The translations under genes were made by a program, and so were the position numbers. This document shows, piece after piece, positions 5,708 through 15,165 of a stretch of 64,000 nucleotides of DNA (the first letter of the stretch is position 1; each line of letters opens with the position of its first letter). The DNA lies in assembly GCF_000722635.1 (NCBI RefSeq), contig NZ_JOKH01000002.1, forward strand, positions 582,670 to 646,669, written 5' to 3'. The notes under the pieces are model-generated. The model was not told the DNA's origin. It made no database searches and saw only the letters and a list, made by a program, of their open reading frames with translations. The stretch is from Endozoicomonas numazuensis (GTDB lineage: Bacteria; Pseudomonadota; Gammaproteobacteria; Pseudomonadales; Endozoicomonadaceae).

Positions 5708-8700
5708 CTAATTTGGCATTAATCTATCGTAATCTGGCACTGATTCTATTTTATGAAACAAACCACTCCAGCCAGATAATGGCGTTTCAACTGATGCTGT
5801 ATCGACCCTTAAATAAGTTAACGCCCCACCACCACAAATAATATCTAAATTACCACAATAGCTCTGAGAACCAGCAGCAGGGTATGCAAAAGCAGGTAAA
5901 GACAAAGTTGTTGCACCACTTATCCAGCCTTGCCTGTACAAATTATTAACTCTAGCTGCCCCTAAACTATGTCCTGTTAAGTGCCCAGTGTGCCCGTCCT
6001 CGATTACTTGAAGGCTAACTGCGTCCAAAAGCCCTTGAGCATTCAACAGCGTGTCATTAATATCCCAAATAGCCCCAATCACTGGTCGTTTATTTCTTGA
6101 GAAGAAACCCTCAACGGTTTTCCTGGATTTCGAGAAAGTAGTCCCAGCCACCTCAAGTCCAACTTTAGAGTTCAAGGCCAGCAGCAAGTTTAGCTCTTGC
6201 AGAGTCAAACCATTTTTCTTAGCTAATCGCTCTACCTCTTTCGCAGCTTTATACTGTGCAATCTCACCTACTGCCTGCTGTGCTATCTGGCTAGGTTCTA
6301 ACCCCCAAGCACTATGAGCAAACGCAAGGACTCTACCTATTTCAGGATCTTTGGCAGCAATAATATTAGTTGAGACCTGAACGGCTGCCTCACTCCAGCT
6401 TCCCGGACTCACCCCCTTAGGGTTGAAGGCCCAATATGAAGCACCCGCTACCACAGCTGCTTTAAATGCCTGACTTGAGCTTGCCCCCATAGCCCGGCTA
6501 AATTGGTACTGCCACGATGCCACGCCAGCAGGACCACCAAACCAACCGGCAAAGAACGTGCCTACCGCATTAACAACGTCGGCTCCAAAAATATCTGCCG
6601 CTACTCGAATTACCCCACGGATAACACGTTTAAATGCCTTACGGATCTTTTTAAATATTTTCCCAAAAATATATCCACTCGGGTCCACCGCATTCAACGG
6701 ATTGTTCAGCACATAGCTGTAACGGTTAAAGCTCTGAGTATTGCCTGCTGCCTGGATGAATGGATCTGCTTGTAAGAAACGGCCCAATTTCGGGTCGTAT
6801 ACTCGACCGTTCATATGGATCAGGCCCACTTCGTCCAATTGCTCGTGGCCGGTGTAGCCTCTTGTCGTATAGTTCGTGTTGAAACCACTGAGCTGACTGT
6901 CCAGAAGATCCTGCCAGTTGGAGGCGTTCCTTCTCTGGCCGAATGGGTCAAAGCTCTGGCGTTGCAGCAGGGTCATGGCGTTGCCGTCCATGATGGTGTG
7001 GGTGCTGCCCAGGTGATCCTTGAACAACAGTTGCACGCTGCTTTCGGTACTGCCGCCGGACTTTTTGGTCGAGGTGTCAATCACCACACCGTTGATGTAA
7101 CGCTTGGTCTCCTTATCGCCATTGGGTCGGGTGATAAATTCTACATTGCCCACGTAGCGGGTAATGGTCGTATTATTGCTCCCATCCGTATCTACCCGTT
7201 TGTAGCGGCTACGGTTGACGTCGTACTGGAACTGGGTGGTGTGGCCGCCTTTGGTGATCCGGGTCGGTTTGTCAAAGGTGCTGTATTCCAAGCTTCGGCC
7301 ACCGCCTGAGGTCATATTGCCGTTGGCGTCATACTGATAACTGATGTTGCCCGTGCTGGTATGGGTCACAGCATGAATACCGGCCCCGTTCTGGCCGTAG
7401 GTGTAGTTACCCACTCCGGTTTTCGAGGTGATGTTGCCCAGACCATTGTACCGGTATTGATCACTCTGACTGCCTATGGTGGCACTGGTCACCCGGTTCA
7501 GGCCGTCGTAACCGAAGGTTTCGGTCAGGGTGCTGCCGGTGCTTTTGTCAATACGATGTTCCAGGTTGCCCACAGCGTCCCAGCTGTAACTGAGATCCTG
7601 AATGTTGCTGCCTGCAAAGCCAGTCTTCAACGTTTCCAGGAAGCCGGTGCGGGGATCAAAGTACTTGGTCTGTTGCATACCGCCGATGGTTTGCACGGTA
7701 GCATTGCCCCGAGCGTCCAGACTGTTGACCCGATACCATTCCCGGTTGCCATTCAGGTCCTGAATGACTTCCATGTAACCCTGTGCGTTATAGACGTATC
7801 GAATGCCACTGCTGGCTCCAGCGGCATCGCGCTTTTCTGAAACCCGACCAAAGCTGTCGTACTTCGTGGACTGGGTGTACATTTCCCCATCAAAGGTGGT
7901 GCCCGCTCCGGTGGGTCGACCATAGCTGTCATAGCTCAGCACCTGACCAAAGCCTGTCACGCTGTCGCTCACTTCCGACAACACACCTTTGGTGCCATCG
8001 TCGTAAGTCCAGGTGGTGTTGCCTTCAATGGTGTTGTTAGCTCTACGGTCGATGCGGGTCAGCTTCCGGCCCAGTAAGTCGTAGGTGAACTGGACTTTCT
8101 GGCCTTTGGCATCGGTTTGCTGGGTCAGCTGACCGAGTACATTGTACTGGTAGCTCCACTGTCCTTTGTCTGCGTCGTCCATACCAGTCTTGCGGCCCAG
8201 ACGGTCGTAAGTGATGGTGGTCACGGCCTGGGCACTGGTGTCCGATGCGTTCTGAAGTGTGCGGGTCAGGTTACCCTGGAGGTCGTACTGGTATTCAATG
8301 GTGTTATTCAGATTATCTGTCACCTGAACCAGCTGGCCAAGGGCGTTATGGACTTCCGTCGTACGATGTCCCTTGGCGTTCGCTTTAACGGTGTTGTAAC
8401 CACTGTAACTGGCGGTTTCACTGTCTCCGTTGGCATTGGTGACCTGAATCGCCCTGCCGAGAATGTCGTATTGAGTGCTGTTCCAGTAAACCGGGCCCCC
8501 TTCATAGTAAGGCTCACTGACTTTCACCGGACGGCTGAGGTTGTCGTACTGGCTGTCAACAATCACCTTCTTGCCATCAAAACCGGTAGCCACCTTTCGG
8601 ATGGTTCGGCCAATCAGGTCCTGAATTTCCCAGGCAGCCGCACCACCCACAGGTGTGACCTGAGTCACCAAAGCCCCCGAGGTGGGACAGCTGACTGGCG

Positions 8701-11700
8701 CATTGCTACAGGTAAAGTAGGCATAATCTTTACCCGCACCGCTGGCATGGCGTTCAGCGATTTTGCGGCCCATAGCGTCGTAGGTAAGGGTACTTTCTAC
8801 ACCATTGATATCTTCTGAGCGGATGACACGACCAAAAGTGTCCCGCTCCAGCACACGCCGGGTCACCTGGTTCAGGGCATTAGTCTGGCTAACCGCATAC
8901 AGACCGTCAGAACTGTAAGCAGTACTACTGGTGCGAGTAGTAATGCCATTACCGCTCACGGTGGAACTGAGTTTATTGCCCCACTCGTCATAGCTATAGG
9001 TGGTGGTCAGGCGGAAGGCTGCATCGTCGGGTTCCACGATTTCTTTGGTCAACAGGCCGGTCGTACCATGATACTGAAAGGCCGATTTCCGTACTTGGGT
9101 AGACGAGCCCTGCCGGGTTGTCACTGTGGAATTGAGCAGCCGACCAAGATGCCATTTGCTGGTGTTGTTGGCGTACTGGCTGACCGTGGTTTTGGTATTG
9201 CTGATCCCGCCTCCGGCGGTGGTGACCGCCATATTGGTCACATTACCATAGCTATCTACAGTCTGGGTGGTGGTCACAGTTTTTAACAGCTTGCTCTTTA
9301 CCGCCAGGTCATAGCTTTTTTCAATCGTTTTTTTCAAATAGGGCTGATGGACCTTGCCGCTTTTTTTACTATCCCATTGATTGGTACTGTCAGAAAGCAA
9401 CTGGCCGGAGGATGTTTTGACCAGGGTTCTTGAAGGCATTCCTATATAAGGGAAGTCCTGCCTATAAGTCGTTTCTGTCACAGTGCCGGTTTGGTTATCC
9501 GTGCTCGTTAACGTTTCAAAACCGAGAAATCCACGACCACCTCCCTGTATCCGGGCACCGGCATAACGATAACTGACAGAACTTTTAGCCGTACTGGCAA
9601 TACTGCCATTGTTATTGGCTGCAGGCGCACTGCTGGCTACCTGACTCACCACATAGGTAGGCGCTGTAAAATCAAAGACTGGTGAGCCTTTGCCCCAGAT
9701 ATTTTTGATTCCGCCGGTACCACGAGTGTACACCCCGGTACCGATCAGGGACTGGTAGGTGATATCGGTTTCGGCCCCCAGACTGCTGGTGATCCGGGTG
9801 ATCACATCCCGACTTTTACCCCCTTTTTTTGCCAGCTGAATATAGGCTGTACTGCCAGTTGCAGAACTCATAGCCACATTCAAAGGCATGGGAGCATCTA
9901 AACAGGATACTGGATAACATCCCCCCCAAGGCGGTGGCGGTGTTGGAGTAGGTGTTGGAGTAGGTGTTGGAGTAGGTGTTGGAGTAGGTGTTGGCGCTGA
10001 GCCACCTACATTGATATAATCCCGAGCCCCATCACCGTTAATATCAACAAAGTAATTGTTATCGCTGCCATAGTACTTGGCATTGATGGCTTTTGGGGCG
10101 TTATAGTTCTGGCCATTCCAAGTCTTGATGTAGGTGTTGCTATTCTTGGCGTAAAAGAGATCAGTCAGGCCATCGTGATTGTAGTCCACGAAACTCAGGC
10201 TTTCAGCAATCGCCTGGTCATTTTTGAGATCAAAACCCAACGTTTTACCTGGAGCAAATCCCCGGCCAGTATTCAGATAAAAGTACTTTCCGTACATCAT
10301 ATCCGGCAGACTGTCACCGTTCAGGTCAACAAATAGAGCGTCCTCTCCCCCGCCAATACCGGAAAAATGATAATAATTATTTGAGCTTCCAGTAGAAGCG
10401 TAAATATCCCAGCCTAACTCCATACGAGGCGTTTCCTGGCAGGTACGAAACTCCCCTTCCAGACACAAAGCATAGGACTTGACCAGATAATCAATACGAC
10501 CATCGCCGTTAACATCCTGACGGAATTTGTCACTGACCTCAGAAATAAAGTTAGTCCAGAGCCCGCTGTTGTTTCCTGGGCCGATCAGATGAAACCGGTT
10601 GGTAATATTCTGCGGTGCAGAGAAAAGATATTGATAGGGAGAGTCTGCTTTCTTGTTTCTGCGGCTATACCTGACCGCTATCTGCTTTTCAGCCACTGAC
10701 ACATTCATAGCACTCAATGGCATAGTGCAACCTCTACCCGGTCTACACCCACCACCAGGTGGAGGCGTTGGTCTGGGACTTGGACTGGGGTTAGAGCTGG
10801 AATCACTTTTTAAAACAGGCTCAGGCTGTGCGGAACTGCCTGCTTTGCTGGCATCGGTATAGACAATGTCCATCATTCCGTCGCCATCCACATCCGCCAG
10901 GGTAGAGCTGGCAGAGGGTATGCCGGTATCGATATACTGACCTACGTAGTCTTGGCCGTCGGACAGGCGTATCTTCCAGTTACCATCCTTGTAGAGCAGA
11001 TCGTGTTTTCCGTCGTAATTAAAGTCCGTCAGGTGCCAGTCCTTGTCCGCATTGATAATGCCGCTTCGATAGAAGGACTGACCCTTTTTAACCAGCTGAC
11101 TACCGTCAGAGACATAGCTGTGAAGATGGTTGGTACCGACCACGATCAGGTCTTCCAGACCATCTCCATTTATGTCCGCAGCACGGGCTTTTTTTGTGCC
11201 ACCGACCACCGCTGCTGTTTTGACTGTTTGATAACCAGCTTCTATGGTTTCCCAGTCAAAGCGAGTTTCAGGGAAGCAATGGCTGCTGTTGCACTCCTGA
11301 ACGCTAGAAATTCGGCTAGTTCCCGTCACTGTGCTGATTTGGTAGCGGAGAATGTGACGACGCAATAACGCCCCAGAAACTTTGACTTCGATCGCTTCCA
11401 GCCGTTTGCCCAGAGTAGCTGATGCGCCTTCTGCATAAAAAACCGCTTTATCGGGCCTGCTGTCGTAATAAACAAAGCCCACCTGATGCTTGCCACCAGC
11501 GTAGGAGATGTTGTTGATGGCGTACTCACCAGTACTGTTATCTTCGGTATAACGGAAGGTGATCGCATTATTGCTATTAAGAACACTGTCCTGGATTTTA
11601 TTAACAGCCCAGACCAAAGGACGGGTGCTACCACCGGCTTCGATACGAGCATCAGTCGTATTGCCGTACTCACTGACACTGCCATCCTTGCGCCAGATCT

Positions 11701-12217
11701 TGAACCATTGGGGATAGCCGGAAACTGCCCCATAAGACACAACTTTAGTCTGGCTATTGATTTCGGTCCGGTACTCAGTGCCATTAGCTCCATAGTTACC
11801 ACTAACCGCCATCAGTCGTTGACCATCCAGACAGAACTTATTATGGCTCTCTGAGGTACTGTCATCTTGCTCCAACGTCGGACGACATCGGGTAATGCTG
11901 GACAATCCGTTCAGGCTCCAGCCCTTACCCAGATGTCCATTCCCACCCTGGCTGTCGTAACTGATTCCAAGCTGCGGTGTTAACCCGGCAATACCGGCAG
12001 GCAGGTTAATAGGAATAGAGTAGGTAGCACTGCCGGATTCATTGACTCTGAATTCACCCGCCGTTGAACCGGTCAGTTCTGGCAAGTCTGGCCAGGTCAG
12101 ACCACTGCCTTGCCCCACGGATGTCATTGACAAGCCAGCAGATAACAAGACCCCCGCTAATATCGAGCGTTTCACTCTTCTTTTTCTGGCAAAGCCCGTT
12201 CGTATATAATCCAACAT
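5708..12217 (-). CDS. Rhs/SpvB-like polymorphic toxin with lipase-like C-terminus
   Basis: 2169 residues from ATG 12217, chosen because GGAAG lies just upstream and a signal peptide follows (basic RKRRVKR then LAGVLLSAGLS). N-terminal SpvB-like region (GEFRVNESGSATYSIPINLPAGIAGLTPQLGISYDS), then seven DxDxDG/FG-GAP-type repeats (e.g. DINGDGLEDL, DVDGDGMMDI, DVNGDGRIDY, DYNHDGLTDL), two Pro-rich linkers, many YD repeats, and the Rhs core end GRFLQADPF..NRYSYVLNNPLNAVDPSGY. After the core (encoded below 6685) comes a tip of about 320 residues with a hydrophobic segment and HLTGHSLGAAR (GHSLG at 2082-2086, a serine-hydrolase elbow) and a late His (about 2155). Likely a secreted phospholipase-type toxin. 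No T6SS adaptor domain is seen; the signal peptide and neighbouring T2SS suggest Sec/T2SS export. Confidence 0.88.
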   Translation of the reverse strand: MLDYIRTGFARKRRVKRSILAGVLLSAGLSMTSVGQGSGLTWPDLPELTGSTAGEFRVNESGSATYSIPINLPAGIAGLTPQLGISYDSQGGNGHLGKGWSLNGLSSITRCRPTLEQDDSTSESHNKFCLDGQRLMAVSGNYGANGTEYRTEINSQTKVVSYGAVSGYPQWFKIWRKDGSVSEYGNTTDARIEAGGSTRPLVWAVNKIQDSVLNSNNAITFRYTEDNSTGEYAINNISYAGGKHQVGFVYYDSRPDKAVFYAEGASATLGKRLEAIEVKVSGALLRRHILRYQISTVTGTSRISSVQECNSSHCFPETRFDWETIEAGYQTVKTAAVVGGTKKARAADINGDGLEDLIVVGTNHLHSYVSDGSQLVKKGQSFYRSGIINADKDWHLTDFNYDGKHDLLYKDGNWKIRLSDGQDYVGQYIDTGIPSASSTLADVDGDGMMDIVYTDASKAGSSAQPEPVLKSDSSSNPSPSPRPTPPPGGGCRPGRGCTMPLSAMNVSVAEKQIAVRYSRRNKKADSPYQYLFSAPQNITNRFHLIGPGNNSGLWTNFISEVSDKFRQDVNGDGRIDYLVKSYALCLEGEFRTCQETPRMELGWDIYASTGSSNNYYHFSGIGGGEDALFVDLNGDSLPDMMYGKYFYLNTGRGFAPGKTLGFDLKNDQAIAESLSFVDYNHDGLTDLFYAKNSNTYIKTWNGQNYNAPKAINAKYYGSDNNYFVDINGDGARDYINVGGSAPTPTPTPTPTPTPTPTPTPPPPWGGCYPVSCLDAPMPLNVAMSSATGSTAYIQLAKKGGKSRDVITRITSSLGAETDITYQSLIGTGVYTRGTGGIKNIWGKGSPVFDFTAPTYVVSQVASSAPAANNNGSIASTAKSSVSYRYAGARIQGGGRGFLGFETLTSTDNQTGTVTETTYRQDFPYIGMPSRTLVKTSSGQLLSDSTNQWDSKKSGKVHQPYLKKTIEKSYDLAVKSKLLKTVTTTQTVDSYGNVTNMAVTTAGGGISNTKTTVSQYANNTSKWHLGRLLNSTVTTRQGSSTQVRKSAFQYHGTTGLLTKEIVEPDDAAFRLTTTYSYDEWGNKLSSTVSGNGITTRTSSTAYSSDGLYAVSQTNALNQVTRRVLERDTFGRVIRSEDINGVESTLTYDAMGRKIAERHASGAGKDYAYFTCSNAPVSCPTSGALVTQVTPVGGAAAWEIQDLIGRTIRKVATGFDGKKVIVDSQYDNLSRPVKVSEPYYEGGPVYWNSTQYDILGRAIQVTNANGDSETASYSGYNTVKANAKGHRTTEVHNALGQLVQVTDNLNNTIEYQYDLQGNLTRTLQNASDTSAQAVTTITYDRLGRKTGMDDADKGQWSYQYNVLGQLTQQTDAKGQKVQFTYDLLGRKLTRIDRRANNTIEGNTTWTYDDGTKGVLSEVSDSVTGFGQVLSYDSYGRPTGAGTTFDGEMYTQSTKYDSFGRVSEKRDAAGASSGIRYVYNAQGYMEVIQDLNGNREWYRVNSLDARGNATVQTIGGMQQTKYFDPRTGFLETLKTGFAGSNIQDLSYSWDAVGNLEHRIDKSTGSTLTETFGYDGLNRVTSATIGSQSDQYRYNGLGNITSKTGVGNYTYGQNGAGIHAVTHTSTGNISYQYDANGNMTSGGGRSLEYSTFDKPTRITKGGHTTQFQYDVNRSRYKRVDTDGSNNTTITRYVGNVEFITRPNGDKETKRYINGVVIDTSTKKSGGSTESSVQLLFKDHLGSTHTIMDGNAMTLLQRQSFDPFGQRRNASNWQDLLDSQLSGFNTNYTTRGYTGHEQLDEVGLIHMNGRVYDPKLGRFLQADPFIQAAGNTQSFNRYSYVLNNPLNAVDPSGYIFGKIFKKIRKAFKRVIRGVIRVAADIFGADVVNAVGTFFAGWFGGPAGVASWQYQFSRAMGASSSQAFKAAVVAGASYWAFNPKGVSPGSWSEAAVQVSTNIIAAKDPEIGRVLAFAHSAWGLEPSQIAQQAVGEIAQYKAAKEVERLAKKNGLTLQELNLLLALNSKVGLEVAGTTFSKSRKTVEGFFSRNKRPVIGAIWDINDTLLNAQGLLDAVSLQVIEDGHTGHLTGHSLGAARVNNLYRQGWISGATTLSLPAFAYPAAGSQSYCGNLDIICGGGALTYLRVDTASVETPLSGWSGLFHKIESVPDYDRLMPN
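9941..9994. repeat. 12-bp tandem repeat encoding a Pro-Thr linker
   Basis: TGTTGGAGTAGG repeated about 4.5 times inside the Rhs gene; on the coding strand it gives (Pro-Thr)n ending in a Pro run. Each unit is 12 bp, so copy-number change would alter linker length without breaking the frame. Confidence 0.85.
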
Positions 12218-12263
12218 TTTTAGCTTCCTGCTAATTCCTGTTTTCTTTTTTTGCGTTTTCAAA

Positions 12264-12305
12264 GAACACCGTTTGCCAATACATCCTTTAGTGGAAACCG
12301 TGTTC
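12264..12305 (-). promoter_or_regulatory. Hairpin in the gspC-rhs intergenic leader
   Basis: Arms GAACACGGTTT and AAACGGTGTTC pair with one mismatch on the minus strand, followed by a short U-rich stretch. It lies in the 99-bp gap between the gspC-like stop (12317) and the Rhs start (12217). It could be a weak terminator or attenuator that uncouples rhs from gspC. Confidence 0.4.
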
Positions 12306-12316
12306 AGACTTTTGTA

Positions 12317-12961
12317 TCAACCTGTCGTCTTTTTCAGGCGTTCTCGTAATTGTTTCAAACGTGTTTGCAGATCGTTTTCAGCGTCACCGACTGTTTTTGT
12401 TTGGGCGTTTTGTTTGGGTTGCCCAGGCCGAAGAATGACTGGCTTGTCCAGGACGGGTTGATATTGATCCGGATTGAGCAACAATTGCTCCAGTTGACCG
12501 TTACGACTCAGAATGACTTTGTCCTGATCGATCCTCTTAATAATCACCCCTGAAGCCAACTCATCAGCTTCTCGAAACAAGTCATTACCCTGGCCGCTGC
12601 TGATAGAGATGGCAGACAGGTTCCGTTGCGTTGAAAAATAGATGGCCTCAAGAGTGTATGAGAATGTGGTAACCGGAGTAACACCTGGTAATACCTGAAC
12701 GACCTCAAGGGCCTCAGGTGATTGATACACACCAAAAAACTGTGTATCCAGCTCAGCCAGAGGCAACGATTCATCTAAGGTTAATTCATCCGAAACCAAA
12801 GCCACGGGCACAACCCAATCTGCATCATGATTAACCAAAACCCAGTCTGCATGGAGTTGATAAGCCAGACTGGCCAGCAAACCAGACAGCAGAATGACGG
12901 GGAATAGCCAGACCGGCTTGATTCGCCAGCCTGTATTTTGAGTAATAGCTAAAGACATCAT
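12317..12961 (-). CDS. gspC: GspC-like T2SS inner-membrane protein
   Basis: About 214 residues from ATG 12961 (the open frame can begin at a TTG at 12976). One N-terminal membrane segment (WLFPVILLSGLLASLAYQL) and then a periplasmic HR-like domain: PLAELDTQFFGVYQ, TLEAIYFSTQRNLSAISIS, GVIIKRIDQDKVILSRNGQLEQLLL. This is the conserved GspC/PilP pattern. The C-terminus is coiled-coil-like and no PDZ domain is visible. GspC bridges GspD to the inner-membrane platform. It is divergent from gspD, unlike the usual gspCD order, and transcribed towards rhs. Confidence 0.75.
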   Translation of the reverse strand: MMSLAITQNTGWRIKPVWLFPVILLSGLLASLAYQLHADWVLVNHDADWVVPVALVSDELTLDESLPLAELDTQFFGVYQSPEALEVVQVLPGVTPVTTFSYTLEAIYFSTQRNLSAISISSGQGNDLFREADELASGVIIKRIDQDKVILSRNGQLEQLLLNPDQYQPVLDKPVILRPGQPKQNAQTKTVGDAENDLQTRLKQLRERLKKTTG

Positions 12962-13207
12962 CCCATGACGCAGCAATATCTGACTCAGATACCGCCTTCA
13001 TTCCTACATTGTATTTTTATTTGCTTTTTTAAACGACTAAAAGCATACGTCAAAAACATCTTATTACAAATGATAAACATTTTCTGTCTTTTATAATGAG
13101 ATAATCAACACATTTACATTTGAAATTTGTCGTTCAGTTGAAAAGAACCGGTCAACTGAATTACCATTCCTAACCAATAATAAATACAAGCAAAGGAACA
13201 TTAAGCT
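12962..13207. promoter_or_regulatory. Divergent gspC/gspD control region
   Basis: An AT-rich 246-bp region with no ORF. A perfect 9-bp inverted repeat TTCAGTTGA-10 nt-TCAACTGAA at 13133-13160 lies about 50 bp before gspD. It could be a regulator binding site or a leader hairpin. Several TATAAT-like stretches occur (e.g. TTATAATGAG near 13091) but no single promoter is compelling. Confidence 0.5.
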
Positions 13208-15160
13208 GTGGATCAAAGGATTGCCAGTGTCCGGCTGTTTCTGGTGCAGTCATTTTTTTTCAGTCTGCTGATCATGCAGAGTTTTTTTGCTGTTGCATCG
13301 GGCAACCCCTCTCCCAATGAACCTGACTCGAATATCCGTATCAACATCAAGAATGGCGAAATCCAGGATTTGATCCGCTGGGTGGCGGAGGCCTCAGGTC
13401 GCAACGTCATCGTAGACCCCCGAGTCAAGGGCAAGGTCTCGGTCATTTCTAATGACAGCATGTCACCCGACGAAGCTTATCAGGCGCTTTTGTCCGTCCT
13501 TCAAGTACACGGTTTTGCCGCTGTGGATAACAACGGCCTGATTAAGATTGTTCCAGAATCGTTAGCACGACAGAATGCCTTGCCCGTTGTGGATAGCAAC
13601 GTGCGTAATACCGATGAGCTGGTCATCCAGATCATCAAACCCAATCATATTGCCGTCAATAAATTGCAGGCTTTGCTGCGACCTTTGTTGCCCCAGTCCA
13701 GTTATCTGGTCACTCATCCTGACAGCAACGCGCTGATCATTGCTGACCGTGCTGCCAATATCGTCAAGCTGCTGGGTATTGTTGAACGCATTGACCAGGC
13801 CAGTGAACGCACGATTGATGTCGTTGAGCTCAAATTCGCCAGTGCCCAGGAGGTAGCCAGGATGATTCAGGCGATCTGGCCTACTCAGGGGCAGGATAAT
13901 GCGGCACAAAGCTATCAGCTGGCCATTGATGAGCGCACCAACAGCCTGCTGGTCTCCGCTGCTGCGACGGAACGAAAGAAGATCCGCCAGATCATCGATA
14001 CCATGGATCGCCCTGCTGACAGCAATGGCAATACTCAAGTGATTTATCTGCACTACCTCAAGGCCAAGGAAGTGGCAGGCATACTGAAAGCGATGGTGGA
14101 GAACATCAAACGAGGTTCAACGGATATCAGCATCAGTAATGCCAGGGTTTCTATTGAACCCGGTGAGACGACCAATGCCCTGATTCTCACCGCACCACAA
14201 ACGCTGATGAGCACCATGCTGGATGTGATCAAAAAGCTGGACATCCGTCGCGCCCAGGTGTTGGTGGAAGCCATTATTGTTGAAGTTAAGGACGAGAGTG
14301 CGTTGGAGCTGGGGGTGCAATGGTCCACCTCCGACTCCGCCAGAGACAGTTCTGGCGTTGTAGCAGGCACCCGTTTTTCTTTTGACGGTTCGGACAGTTT
14401 TGGTCAGTTCTCTGAAGGGAGCTTCGGCACCGGGTTAAGCCTGGGTTTTTATAACAAGGGCTCGCTGAATGCCCTGGTCAAAGCGATGGCGACGGACGAC
14501 GCCTTTAATATTCTCTCTACGCCCACCCTGGTGACTCTGGACAATGAGGAGGCCAAAATCGTCGTGGGCCAGAACGTGCCTTTTATTACCGGCACCACCG
14601 GCGGTTCCGGGACCGGTGACAACCCCTTCCAGACCATTGAACGCAAAGATGTCGGTACCAAACTGGCCATCACGCCCCAGATCAATGGCGGTGACGCCAT
14701 CACCTTGAAGATTCTTCAGGAAATTTCCAGCATCAATACTCAGACCCAGGCGGCTGATGTGGTGACGGACACCCGTTCCATTGAAACCAGCGTCCTGATC
14801 CGGGATGGGGATGTCCTGGTACTGGGCGGCTTGATCACCGATGAGGTGGTCAAGAATACCAGCAAAGTCCCCTTGCTGGGTGATATTCCCTGGCTGGGAC
14901 GACTGTTTACGGCAGACCGCAACACCACCCGCAAGCGCAATCTGATGCTGTTTGTAAAACCCAAGATCATGAAAAACTTTGATGTGGCAACCAGCATTTC
15001 CCAAGGGCGGTATCGTTTTATCCAGGAAGCACAGCGACAGTTTGGTAAAAAGCTGCAAGGGGGTGAAGCACAGGAGGGTGACTACCTGATCTTGCCGGAT
15101 GTGGAGGCACTCAAACCTGAAGCACCCACGTCGTTTATTCAAGACAGTCGCTCAGGGTAA
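13208..15160 (+). CDS. gspD: T2SS outer-membrane secretin GspD
   Basis: 650 residues, GTG start with AAAGGA upstream. A signal peptide (LFFLLIMQSFFAVASG-like) is followed by the N0 domain (IRINIKNGEIQDLIRWVAEASGRNVIVDPRVKGKVSV), N1-N3 repeats (ADRAANIVKLLGIVERID, LIVSAAATERKKI) and the secretin core (VEAIIVEVKDESALELGVQW, NVPFITG, GDVLVLGGLI, KVPLLGDIPWLGRLF). It forms the outer-membrane channel. First gene of a tight operon with spacings of 5 bp or overlaps up to gspM. Confidence 0.97.
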   Translation: MDQRIASVRLFLVQSFFFSLLIMQSFFAVASGNPSPNEPDSNIRINIKNGEIQDLIRWVAEASGRNVIVDPRVKGKVSVISNDSMSPDEAYQALLSVLQVHGFAAVDNNGLIKIVPESLARQNALPVVDSNVRNTDELVIQIIKPNHIAVNKLQALLRPLLPQSSYLVTHPDSNALIIADRAANIVKLLGIVERIDQASERTIDVVELKFASAQEVARMIQAIWPTQGQDNAAQSYQLAIDERTNSLLVSAAATERKKIRQIIDTMDRPADSNGNTQVIYLHYLKAKEVAGILKAMVENIKRGSTDISISNARVSIEPGETTNALILTAPQTLMSTMLDVIKKLDIRRAQVLVEAIIVEVKDESALELGVQWSTSDSARDSSGVVAGTRFSFDGSDSFGQFSEGSFGTGLSLGFYNKGSLNALVKAMATDDAFNILSTPTLVTLDNEEAKIVVGQNVPFITGTTGGSGTGDNPFQTIERKDVGTKLAITPQINGGDAITLKILQEISSINTQTQAADVVTDTRSIETSVLIRDGDVLVLGGLITDEVVKNTSKVPLLGDIPWLGRLFTADRNTTRKRNLMLFVKPKIMKNFDVATSISQGRYRFIQEAQRQFGKKLQGGEAQEGDYLILPDVEALKPEAPTSFIQDSRSG

Positions 15161-15165
15161 AGGTT

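Noticed and set aside
7361-8818. Plus-strand ORFs of 159-233 residues opposite the Rhs gene
   Set aside because: Mirror frames of YD repeats; Val/Gly/Thr-rich shadow translation.
9941-9994. Possible CRISPR-like repeat
   Set aside because: Simple contiguous 12-bp tandem without spacers; codes for Pro-Thr.
14435-15142. 235-residue minus-strand ORF
   Set aside because: Antisense to gspD; gspD is unmistakable.
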